Assembly: GCF_963583255.1 (NCBI RefSeq)
Contig: NC_084819.1
Location: 13,050,471-13,114,470, forward strand
DNA: 64,000 bases
Reading direction: 5' to 3'
Source: Pyrus communis
Taxonomy: Eukaryota > Streptophyta > Magnoliopsida > Rosales > Rosaceae
In this document: positions 46,850 through 57,912 of the stretch, in pieces
Position numbering within the stretch: position 1 is the stretch's first letter
Layout of the letters: each line of letters opens with the position of its first letter
The notes under the pieces: generated by a model
Seen by the model: the letters and a program-made list of their open reading frames with translations, nothing else
Told to the model about the DNA's origin: nothing
Database searches by the model: none
Translations under genes and position numbers: made by a program

Positions 46850-47520
46850 AAAGTTACAACTCTATAAGTGATGTATCTTAGATAAGACAATCCAATAGAA
46901 TTTACATCTCTCTAGAAATGGTAAAATGAATGTATGAAAAAGGAAAAGCCATTTATCTTGAACAAATCATTCAACGTTAAATCAATTTCTCTAGTATGTA
47001 AAATCCAGTTATGGGCATCAAGTACAAATCTATATACCACTTTGACACTTAATGTAAATTTAATGATAAGCTTTATCGAGGAAAGTCTCCAAATTAGCTT
47101 AAGAGAAAGTACTTCTCCTAATTAACCTTTACGAGAAGTTGCAATTCTGTGGAAATGGGATGATGAATGTCTATCAAATGAGGATGTATTCCTCATGACA
47201 AGTCAATGATTTCTACATCGTCCAAGGGGTTTACAACCACCACAACATTTGATATTACGCTTTAGATATATTATGCTTCAAATTTATTTTTAACTTCCTA
47301 AATACCACAAGTTTTGAATTATGCAAAGAAGTAAGTTTGCCTAGCCACATGGGCAATTTCATCCTCCAAGAGGATAGGCAAATGAGTAGACAAACCTATA
47401 TATTCACCCAAGTAGAAAACATTCTCTACCTCAATGTGAATGGATATATTCAATAGATCACTAAAATTGCACCATTTTTTTTTCTTTTGTTCAACACCAA
47501 ACAAAAGAAAAATTCGAATA
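46850..47520. repeat. Copy of the 35950-36580 segment
   Basis: Direct, diverged copy with shared landmarks gatgtatcttagataaga, ttctctagtatgtaaaatcc and tttacaaccaccac. Non-coding. It marks the right end of the CNGC-associated unit before the large LTR. Confidence 0.75.
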
Positions 47521-47538
47521 ATAAAATTGTGCCTTCTT

Positions 47539-47835
47539 TGTGACTACCCGTTCTAAATTTTACGTTTTTATTTTATTTTAAAAGCGTAAATTTACTAAAT
47601 TGCCCTAGAGGCAAGAACTTTGACTTCCGTTGACCATCGACTTGAGAGATGTGAGACTTATTCTTTAAGCATATCCTCGTAGTACTCTTTGGTACGAACG
47701 TATAGGCGAAAGCCGTTTGCGCGTCCGGATTATAACGGTATAGTTACGGACGTTCGAAATTGGTTATTCAAGGTTTAGTGTGTATTTAAATTAAACCCCC
47801 ACTTTGTGGGGCCCAAAATCAGAAACGGAGGGAGG

Positions 47836-47867
<32 letters not shown>

Positions 47868-50656
47868 TTCCCGTGCACCCATACCCGCGCCACCACGAGA
47901 CCATTTTCCAAGGCCGATTCCGGCCAACTCCGGTGGCGTTTTTCGATAACACCACCACCATCTTGAATCTCTCATTCCCCTCTACAAAACCCACCCAAGA
48001 ACCACCTTGATTAACCATGGTATGGAGCGGTTTGAGGCCACGAAAGTTGACGAAAATCAATGGTGCTCCGGCCACCCTTTTCAATTTTCCGGCAAATCGG
48101 CAAAGCGATGGCCGATGCCACCACTTGGGCTTTGTAGCCCATCATCCCAGGAGCAACACCCAACCAACCTTGACCCCATTGGACCACCGTGGACGACGAA
48201 TCGACGTCGGGAAGTTTTAGGCACCCGCCGGATTCGTGGGCAAAATTGACCATCTTCCGTCCACTTTTGGACTTCGTGGCAGGTATGAAAGTTGCTCCAC
48301 TCACTGAGATCTTCATTTCTGTGAAGTTTGAGAATTTTTGGAAATAGTTGGATTTTCCGGCGAGTCGGGGCGGCCGACCGCCACCCGCGGCGGCGCGTGG
48401 CCAGTGGGCCGCCAATGCTATTTTTAGGCTATGTCAAATGTCTTGAATTCAGTTTTGTCATTTGAATGACGTAGGTTGATAGTTGGAACCTAAATTCGTT
48501 ACGATACGTTACTTGATAAAAATGTGAATCGATGATCCGACCGTTGGATCGTCACCAAAATGGGATATATTATAATACGTAATATTTAAAGATTATAGGA
48601 ATTTACAGATCGGGAATCCGACTTACGGATCTTCCTGAATTGGATTTGTAAGTTAGTAAAATAAATGTTCATGGCCACTTGTTTTAGGCAATTGGCGGAG
48701 ATCTGACCGTTGGATCGTAATGAAATTTTAGTATGTTGTTCTAGAAACATATTGTGGATCGTTGGAAGTTGCGGATTGGAAATCTGATATGCGGATCTTC
48801 CGGGTCAAGTTATACAGGGTTGTAAACCCTACAAATCGACGGTTGACTTGTGGTCAATGGGTATCAAACTATTTTAGAATGTCGTTGAGGTTGTGTTTTA
48901 TGTGAATTACGTACTCTTCGGATAAGAGTTCTGAGATGTGATTTGATAATTGGTCACAGGGACCAATCATTCAGGACGCCTCGATGTGTGCGCTAGAGAA
49001 TCATAGTGTGGACTCCAGGTAAGTGGATCTTTTCCTTTTTATCGTACATATTATTGAGAGTTCTATCGACACTTTTAAATTGATTAGGTATATTACTTTC
49101 ATATATAATTATTGTGAATGCTTGAAGTACGATATGAACTACGAATGGCTTGATCCCTATTTAGGGTACGTAGGCAGTCTAACGAGACATTAGATGCAGC
49201 CATAAAATATTTGAGACCAAAGCCTTGCTTGGGAAATTGAGTAAGGCGAAGGAAAGTGGTAAAAGCAAGTTTTAGTTTTATGAATTAGTTAGCTAAATTA
49301 GTGTTAATTGGGTCGTCATGGATAATTATCCCTGAAAATAAGTAGTTTGGGAGTAATGCGTTATTGATTGTACACTTCTCACTGTATTGTTTATAATTGA
49401 ACATGCTACGACATGGTTGAGTATTAGATTGCATCATAGTATATCAATATGTATATTACTTGCATATAATTATTGGGAATGCTTTCAAGTGCAAAGGTGA
49501 ACTCAGGACACCCAGGTAAGTTCAGGTGAGTTTATGGTACTAGTTGAATCGATTGTGTTATAGCATGACTACAGTTATGTGTTAGGCAACTTCGATACTG
49601 TCGTACTGGTTGCCATGAGTTGCACATGTTATATTGAGATGCATTGAGAGCTCATAAACCTGCACCCCGGTGTTAGTGCTCCCGCCCGTGGCCAGGGCAC
49701 AGTCCTTCACGTGATGTTCACCTCCCGCACCTTATGCTCACCTTGGATTCAAGGTAGGTGCACAGTCCTGTCGTACAGACCACTTTAGGTGGTTCCGACT
49801 CGTAGGTGACCCGCGATTATTCGCCCAGTCTTCACGTGATCGTAGCACTTGAGCTTATTTATTTACACCCAGTCCTGTCGTACAGACCACTTTAGGTGGT
49901 TCCGACTCGTGTGCAGGTATACTTATTGAGCTATACGCTAGCCAGGATTGATGAGATATGGATAAGTCGTACAGGTCACTATAGGTGACTCCGACTTATA
50001 TGCTAGCCAGGATTGATGAGATATGGATAAGTCGTACAGGTCACTAGAGGTGACTCCGACTTATATGCTAGCCAGGATTGATGAGATATGGATAAGTTGT
50101 ACATGTCATTTTAGATGACTCTGACTGATATATCATTTTGTATTGATTTAGTTCATTTGGCCTACTTATTAATGTATGGTGGAGTTAATGGCAAACCGTG
50201 GTTTTGGTCATTTCTGAGTATGGTTTGGATATATGTATATATGTTGTACCGTCTTATGGAAAACGATACGGGTTTTACATTAGGGCATTACTTTTAGAGA
50301 GGTAATAACTTTGGGAAGCTTGGTTTTATTGCTTACTCACACCTTCTGTTTGGTGCCCTCCAGGTTTTAGCTGCTGAGTTTGTATCGACAACAATTCTGT
50401 GGTGAATCTTAGTATTAATGGATATTTTTGAGGGTATGATTCTTACCCATACTACTGTACCTTACTTATGCTCTGACATCGCGTGTGAAATGGGTTCGCT
50501 CCCACTCGTAGCGCACTCTGGTACTTAGACACTTTTAGATTCAAATTTATTCACTTTTTGTACACTATCACAAATTATGGCTTCGTCACCTTCCAGGTGT
50601 CGGCCAGCACAGCTCGATTCAGGGTCCAAGTGGACTTTCTGGGTCGGGGTGTGTCA
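47539..50656. mobile_element. 3.1-kb probable solo LTR (gypsy-type)
   Basis: A perfect 5-bp target duplication ttctt flanks it (47534-47538 and 50657-50661). It starts tgtgactacccg and ends gggtcggggtgtgtca (TG...CA). No gag/pol frames, primer-binding site or second LTR are visible, so it is best read as a single long LTR left by recombination. The length and the gggtcggggtgtg end resemble long-LTR chromovirus (Tekay/Del) elements (inference). It contains a poly(A) tract near 47837-47863 and short tandem repeats. Confidence 0.75.
49937..50131. repeat. Three 65-bp tandem repeats inside the LTR
   Basis: Units begin gctagccaggattgatgaga at 49937, 50002 and 50067; the third is diverged. Each carries a small stem, gtcgtacaggtcact/aggtgactccgac. 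A related pair containing ctgtcgtacagaccacttta occurs upstream near 49768 and 49876. Confidence 0.93.
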
Positions 50657-50661
50657 TTCTT

Positions 50662-51788
50662 AGTTTCTCTAGTCTACATAAATGTTCTCATGAGACAACT
50701 ATGTTTATATTACAATTTTATCTACTTGGTTTGCATAATCCCTCAAAATGATCTAAGGTCAATGATGCATGAGCATCTCATGGATCCATAAACACTATTT
50801 TAAAGATATCCGCTTAACTATGCCTAAGCACCGATTTGCAATGTCAATGGTGAAATCAATTGTGGAGACACGTGCCCTGTCGAGAAAATCACCTTTGGTG
50901 AGCACAATTTTATGAGAATAAGACTTGGTGGGAAAAGACAAGACCGATCCTGAATACTACCTCTTTATTTTAACTTTTGGCTACTTACTCCAAATAAAGA
51001 AAGTAACCTTTGGTGAGCACAATTTGACGATTCGACCTAAAAAATATTTAACATCTAGCAGCTAGCATCTAGTTCACTCTTGGACAACTCGACCCCTTAA
51101 TTTGTCCTTTCAACCCCTAGCCTCCTCATTCTCCCTAGTTAACATAAGTATTTTATCAGAATTTCAAGAAGCTCCACTCTTTGATAGTTCAGAGGAACTT
51201 TGATGAACCATTTCGAAAAATTAAGAGCTTCGATGCCAAGTCAATCGACTTAACAAGGTTTTATATTTCTTTTATTATCTCTAACATTTTTTTTTCATCT
51301 TCTAAAATCACACAAGAAAGATACTCTTTTGCGACCCTCTATTTCCGACAGGGCACACAACCATCGCAAATTCTCAGTAATATAGCGCGGAAGGTTTTTG
51401 GGAAAAAACTTTTGCGACTCTAAGTAACGTTGCAAATGATGACATTTGATACGACACCCTGCACACATTTTTTAATTTAGCGCCTCATTTTTCATAGCAC
51501 ACCCTATCATTCGATGAAACATATTTCACCGCTTTCAATTTTCGGTAAAGTTACTGCAGTGGAGCACTGATTTCCAATTTGCTTCTCAGATCTACAATCA
51601 GGCTGGCCCAAATAAAATCCTCTCTCTCGCTCCGAGTTGCAGTCGAGTACCGATTTCCAGTTTTGATGAAGTCATCGCTCATCGCCAAAGAGTACCCCAA
51701 AGAAATTGATAAGGGCCACCAAGGAGCGTGCCTCCGTCAGTGAAACCATTTCAACTGTGATTCATGTTTTCTATGTGCTTGTGTGCAG
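50662..51788. other. Mosaic region left of the second segmental copy
   Basis: Contains a CNGC 5' fragment (51060-51310), then about 430 bp of DNA of unknown origin (starting near gcgaccctctatttccgaca), then from 51742 the actin-intron homology of copy B. No intact gene. Confidence 0.55.
51060..51310 (+). pseudogene. CNGC promoter and first-exon remnant
   Basis: Diverged copy of 41745-42050: ctagttcactctt, gaccccttaa, tcaagaagctcc and tttgatagttcagagga, then agagcttcgatgccaagtca corresponding to the end of exon 1. It continues into the intron start aggttttatatttctttta. The exon 1 start codon region is deleted. Shows that the channel unit was also copied next to the second block. Confidence 0.7.
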
Positions 51789-52558
51789 GTATCGTTCTTG
51801 ACTCTGGAGATGGTGTCAGCCATACAGTCCCTATTTATGAGGGGTATGCTCTTCCACACGCCATCTTGAGGCTTGACCTTGCAGGCCGTGATCTGACTGA
51901 TGCCTTGATGAAGATTTTGACTGAGCGTGGCTATTCATTCACCACCACAGCAGAGCGTGAAATTGTGAGGGACATGAAGGAAAAGTTGGCGTACATTGCT
52001 CTTGACTATGAACAGGAATTGGAAACTGCTAAAACCAGCTCTTCTATTGAGAAGAGCTATGAGCTACCTGATGGTCAGGTGATCACCATTGGAGCGGAGC
52101 GTTTCCGGTGCCCAGAAGTCCTCTTCCAACCATCCATGATCGGAATGGAGGCTGCTGGTATTCATGAGACCACGTACAATTCCATAATGAAATGCGATGT
52201 TGATATCAGGAAGGATTTGTATGGCAACATTGTTCTTAGTGGTGGTTCGACCATGTTCCCGGGAATTGCTGACAGAATGAGCAAGGAAATTACTGCATTG
52301 GCCCCAAGCAGCATGAAGATCAAGGTGGTTGCCCCACCAGAGAGAAAGTACAGTGTCTGGATCGGAGGCTCCATCTTAGCTTCCCTTAGTACATTCCAGC
52401 AGTTTTGTTTCTTAATACATTTACTTTGTTTTCCTGTGCAAACTGCTCTGTCAAAAGATTCTAACTAGAAATCCGAATTCATTTGAGTGCAGATGTGGAT
52501 TGCCAAAGCTGAGTACGATGAATCCGGTCCCTCAATCGTGCACAGGAAATGCTTCTGA
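51789..52558 (+). pseudogene. Actin, 5'-truncated copy with a broken splice donor
   Basis: Holds only exon 3 (51789-52402, [13 protein letters not shown]... to STFQQ) and exon 4 (52493-52558, ending IVHRKCF). The first 151 codons and the promoter are absent because the duplication began in the preceding intron. The exon 3 donor is changed from gtttgt to ttttgt, so exons 3 and 4 can no longer be joined normally; reading through reaches a stop about 22 codons later. The coding sequence is otherwise almost unchanged from 18871-19640, which suggests a young duplication. Confidence 0.95.
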
Positions 52559-53948
52559 GAACAATCAAGGATAGGCGGAGGGATGATCATGGAAGGAAAA
52601 TGCTGCTTGCATTCTTGTTCTCTGGTTTTGCTGTTATTTCGCTTTATATTACCTAAATGTCTGGACTATATGAGTTTGTAGGTTTACCGCTGGATTATTT
52701 GTAATTTTTCTGAATATGTTTTTATTCACAGTGATCATTTACTAATCCCTCTGCATCTGCAAGTTTTTTTTTGGTAGAATGTTGATTCTGGTTCATCTAA
52801 TTTTTTCCTGCCCATGAAATTTCTGACGTGCAAATGATGCTATCATTGGTATTCTTCAATTCAATCGATGGAAATTATAATGATGTTCCAAAAATAAAAG
52901 GGAAATATGAACAACATATGCTAACAGCAAATTGAAATATTTTTAGTTACAATGAAAAATAAAGACCAATCAGTGGTAAGAGTTTCCAGGTTGAGCATTT
53001 GGAAAATAGATTTTCACACGTTTTATTAGCATTATTTATTTATGACTATTAAATTAAGGGGGTGTATTCAATTGAGACGTTGAGAGACTAATGGATTTAT
53101 AAATTTATGGATTTTTATGGAGTATTGATTTGTAGATATTCTATATAAAATTTTGATTCAATTCCTTCGAAATCGCATGGGGAGAGGTGAGATTTGTGGA
53201 TGCTTAAAATACATTACAAAATATTTTCAATTCCCTCTAATTCCTTAACTTTCTTAAATTATATAAAATCAATTTCTAATTGAATACATCTGAGATGTTA
53301 TAAACTTCTTTAAAATCCTAATTGAATACACCCAGATTTCTAAGGATTTTAATAAACTATTTTAAAATTCTAATTAAATAACCTTGAATTTCAGAGAATC
53401 ACTTAAAATCCTGATTGAATACCTCTAGATTAATTAAAAGAATTAAAATACCTCAAAAATACACCCCTCGAATAAATCAGTTGGAATAAATGGTTATAAT
53501 TAAACAGGAGTGTACAAGGTTAAAAGAAAAAGTCCAATGCTAAGTCATTCTCAAACGATTGACCAAAAAGAAAGGATAGTGCTATTCAGTATTCACATAC
53601 TCATTTAATTTTTACATTCCACACACGTTGGTAATTTTTGACCATTAATAATCTTCAATTTATTCGATTCTGAAAATTGAGAAGGTGTGCGAGAAGTAAA
53701 CATAAATGTGAAAGTCATTCTCAAACTCAAAGAAAAATAAAAACATCTTCTTTTTTTTAATTTGATGATTGAAAACATTTTACTTTCAGTTGCCCAATAA
53801 TTTTATTGTGCTCCAGGGTATGTGTGAATCGAATGAATGAAGGCTTGACTGCTTCCATGCGCGGCCAATAATACCAATAATTTATCCATTGCCTTATCCA
53901 TGGAAACAAACAGACCCTTTGGATTTGATCCTGTAACAGCAGAGAAAC
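52559..53948. other. Second ALG10 upstream region
   Basis: Matches 19641-20774 but with two large differences. 53190-53730 is extra and carries repeated attgaataca motifs that complete the MITE-like element begun at ggtgtattcaattgag. The 273 bp found at 20439-20711 in copy A is missing, so DNA that lies far upstream in A sits directly before the short leader here. Confidence 0.8.
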
Positions 53949-56458
53949 ATGGGTAGGATTGCCGTGGCCACGATTGTGAGCCTGTGGATAATTCCCATCT
54001 CCATCCTAGTCAATCACATTGTTCCCGAGCCCTACATGGTAATCCCCCCAAGGCAGCAACTTTCGTCGATTCAATTCAATGGGAATTTTTTGTATTTAGA
54101 TTTTTGGGTTGTGTGAATTTTGTTTTGAGGAATTGGTAAATAAATTTACGATCTGTAGGATGAGATATTCCATGTACCTCAAGCTCAACAGTACTGTAAT
54201 GGCAATTTCAGAAGCTGGGATCCCATGATCACCACTCCTCCTGGCCTGTATGTTCTTTACCATTTCTGAATTTCTGAATTTTTTACTTTTTTGTTGTTAA
54301 TTTGCTTTGAACTTTGTATTGCGCCAGCTGATTTGTAAATGCGAAAGACGGGTTTTAATTACTTTTGGCAAATTAATTGGCTTTGATATGTTTTGAACTT
54401 TTGATTGAGAACTTAAGAATCATGTTGTATCACAGTATTTAGCAGGGAATCTAACATGTGCAACGCTAAACTTTTGCAGGTACTATCTTTCACTAGCTCA
54501 TGTTGCGTATTTGTTTCCAGGCATGTCATTGGTAAAAGCAGCCCTGTCGTTTTCTGAAGGTTGCTCCACAGCGATTCTTCGCTCTGTCAATGGTGTTTTG
54601 GCGGTATTTTGCAGCATTCTTGTGTATGAGATAATCATTCACTTGAGACCGGCTCTTGATGAAAGAAAAGCAACACTTTACACGGTGGTGCTAGCCATGT
54701 ACCCGCTTCATTGGTTCTTCACTTTTCTCTATTATACAGATGTTGTGTCGCTTGTGGCAGTGCTCGCTATGCATCTTGCGTGTTTGAAGAAGAATTACTG
54801 GTTTAGTGCATTGGTAAAGGCTTAAGTCTCTTCCATATGTCATTGTATGATTTTGATGCAAGCACACATGTGCTACGCCTATATGTTTTGTCAAGTGGTA
54901 ACTTTGTTTGATGTTGGTAATGCAGCTTGGTGCTGTGGCAGTTGTTATTCGGCAAACAAATATTATATGGATGCTTTTTGTTTGTTGCAGCGAGGTTATA
55001 AATATTACAATGGCTGGCCATAAAGATAAGATAGATGTAGACGACACAATTAGGATAAAAGGTCAGCCAACTCCTTCAAACACTGTTATGTTAGGCGCAA
55101 ACTTGAGAAAGCGGAAGGCCAGCATTTCAGTGGATACGGGAACACATTTAATCTCGATTAGAAAAGTTTCTTTTCAAACTTGCAAATTAGGTTTGTCCTC
55201 TTGCAAACACAATTGCTCACATTTTTTATTATCAAAGCTTATAGCAGATGACATTCTATTGCAGGTTTTCTTGATGAAATTGAGGCCATCTTTCCAAAAT
55301 TATGGTACATGATGTTGGAACTATTGTTTTCTTTTAGCCCTTTTATTCTAGTATTAGCAGCCTTTATTGCCTTTGTTCGGTGGAATGGGAGTGTGGTTCT
55401 GGGTATGACTCATCCTTCTGTTGTTGATTTGTGTTACACATTGTGGTTTATGAAGTTGCCTTTACTTCTGTTGTCTCATACCATGTCCAAATGTTGCAGG
55501 TGCAAAAGATGCTCATGCAGTTTCTCCGCATTTTTCACAGATCTTGTATTTTGGTCTATTTTCTGCCCTTGCTATGGCTCCTACACTCTTTAGTTTGAGA
55601 CAAGTTGTAGATTTATTCCGGTCAATGTGGAAGAATAAGTTCCTAACCTTCTTTCAGATGTCTTTGGCACTCAGTGCTGGCTTCATCGCTGTCCATTTTT
55701 TCAGGTCAGGCCTATTTAAAATTTGAGCTCAATGCTTTTAGAATAATAATTGCATTCAATTTATGGACGAGGAAATAGGTCAGCTGATATGGAGGTCAAT
55801 TTTTCAATTGATATTTGAGAAAAGCAACTTTTCAAGTGTTTGTTTTAACGTTTTCTCCAATTCCAAGAACGGTGAATGTTTCCTGTGCTGTTTTCACGTC
55901 CAATGCAGCATAGACATTCATTCATAACCTTAATGTTACAAATCATGATGTAATTTCTTGACTGCTGCAGCATAGCTCATCCCTATCTTCTGGCTGACAA
56001 TCGGCATTACCCTTTTTATCTTTGGCGGAAAGTCATCAAAGCTCATTGGTCAATGAAGTTCCTTCTAGTCCCACTTTATGTTTATTCATGGCTTTCCATC
56101 GTCACTAGATTGGGTCGGTATACAGCTCTTGGTCATCATACGTGTCAATCCTCCTTGTGTTTTTGCCCCTAAGACTTGTTTCTGTTTCACTTCGGCAGGG
56201 AAATTTCAGAGGAAGATCTGGGCGCTGGCATTTTTCTTGGCTGCTGCTGCAGTTTTGGTTCCCGCACCGCTGATTGAGTTTAGATATTATACTATTCCAT
56301 TCTTTTTCTTGATTCTACATTCCCATACTGATGATTATCGAACTTGGCTCGTCATGGGGGTCCTGTACATAATCGTCAACGTCTTCACAATGATGATGTT
56401 CTTGTATCGACCATTCCATTGGTCCCATGAGCCAGGGACCCAACGGTTTATATGGTAG
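53949..56458 (+). CDS. ALG10: ALG10 glucosyltransferase, copy B
   Basis: Second complete gene: exons 53949-54038, 54159-54247, 54480-54813, 54926-55190, 55265-55402, 55500-55704, 55971-56113 and 56199-56458, again 507 codons. Every exon I compared translates identically to the copy at 20775; a first-exon difference (cta for ctc) is silent. Splice sites are intact. The upstream region differs strongly: about 273 bp that probably contains the leader or core promoter in copy A is deleted, so expression may be changed even though the protein is preserved. Same ER function as copy A. Confidence 0.94.
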
Positions 56459-57912
56459 GTGCTAGCTAGATTCACCCATAGATTCCAAAAAACCTGTTCA
56501 GGTCCATAGAAATTCAAAACCTTCATACTAATCAGATCCCGGCACGGCGATGCCGATGTAGCGTACTTGTGATCCATGCTCTACTTTTCCTTCTTGTTTT
56601 TGAAACTCGGTTGAGTATCCCTTGCAGCATTGTATAAACTGAATTCATTTATAGGAATGAATGAAAAGCTTTGTTTTTCCTTACCCATATGAATTTGAAT
56701 CATATTTTCATTGTTTCCATCCCACGTTAATGCGGAAATCTAGGCTGTTTGCTCAATAGTTTTTAACATTCGAAACAATAACGTGAATGTAGACACGTAA
56801 AATTGATCACATGGTCGATAATATCTAGTAGCAATGGGCTCTACCACTTCATGTGGGACCGACTTGCACTAAGCAATGTGTCTAAATAGCCTTAAGCGAA
56901 AATGAGAAAATAAATGAATAAGAGGGTTTTAAAATGCGAGAAGGAAAGGGAATCAGAACAATTCTCTCTAGTAGATTTGATTCCTGATTTTTAGGTATTT
57001 GATAACGATGAAAAAAGTTGTATTTTTTCGATCTTTTATGTGTAAGTAAACCTAACAAAAAGTTAACGAGTAAAATGATTCTCATATCCATATTTTAGTA
57101 AACATAGGGAACTCAAGAATTAAAATAATTCAAAGTCCCATTCCTTCTAAATTTTTTGGTCAAACCTCATTCCTTCTAAATAAGGGTGCATTTTTGCTCA
57201 ACTACATTAACTTTGTTGTATGTTTATTATACACCTTATTAGCTGCCATGTGTTACATTTTCTAATCCCTAGTAAACTTGTTAAGTATAAGGACACGTGT
57301 CAGGTTCTTAGGTGGAGATGAGTATCACCATAGTTAGTGGTGGTGAACAAAAATACTCCAAATGCTGTAATAGAAAACCCAAGAAGAGAAAACACACTGC
57401 CCAAGGTAGATCAACTGATCTATAACACATCGAGCCGCTACCCAAACCAAGCAACGTAATTCACGTTGGCTAACATTATTCGTTTGGAAGTATTTCTAAA
57501 ATGACTGAAGACGTTTTTGGTGATAATGTTTTGAAATCCATTCGTAGTAAAAATCCAAATGGATCTTGAAAAAAAATACTAGAATTGATTCCTACAATAA
57601 GCACAAATCCGGTGCTTTTTCTAAAAAACATTTAAAATGTTTTTGAAAATCAAAATCAATTTTACTAAAGGCGTTTTCAAAATCATTTTAAAAACACTTT
57701 GTAACGAGATAATTGATTTTAGCTTGAAAAATATGAAGGGTATTATGTGTTTGGTTGACCGTGGTCAACACTCAACAGTGATCTTCCGTTGTTCACGCGC
57801 CACGAGCTAGCAAGGTCACAAGTTGAAAGCCACGGAAATCGGAGGTAGCTTGAAATGCAAGCCATGGAAGTTACGTCTCTCTGCAACCTCGAACCTCAAA
57901 CACCGACGAGCC
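56459..57912. other. ALG10 to PAE-1 spacer, copy B
   Basis: Counterpart of 23282-24666 with small insertions, for example near 56682-56716 and 56812-56845. Non-coding. The single change tga to cga at about 57904 opens an upstream in-frame extension of the PAE-1 frame as far as 57823. Confidence 0.5.

Noticed and set aside
47775..48415. Several overlapping frames on both strands near the poly(A) tract
   Set aside because: They lie wholly within the 3.1-kb LTR and match no retroelement protein domain that I can see.
49720..50140. CRISPR-like array
   Set aside because: The 65-bp units are head-to-tail repeats without unique spacers, in a plant LTR.
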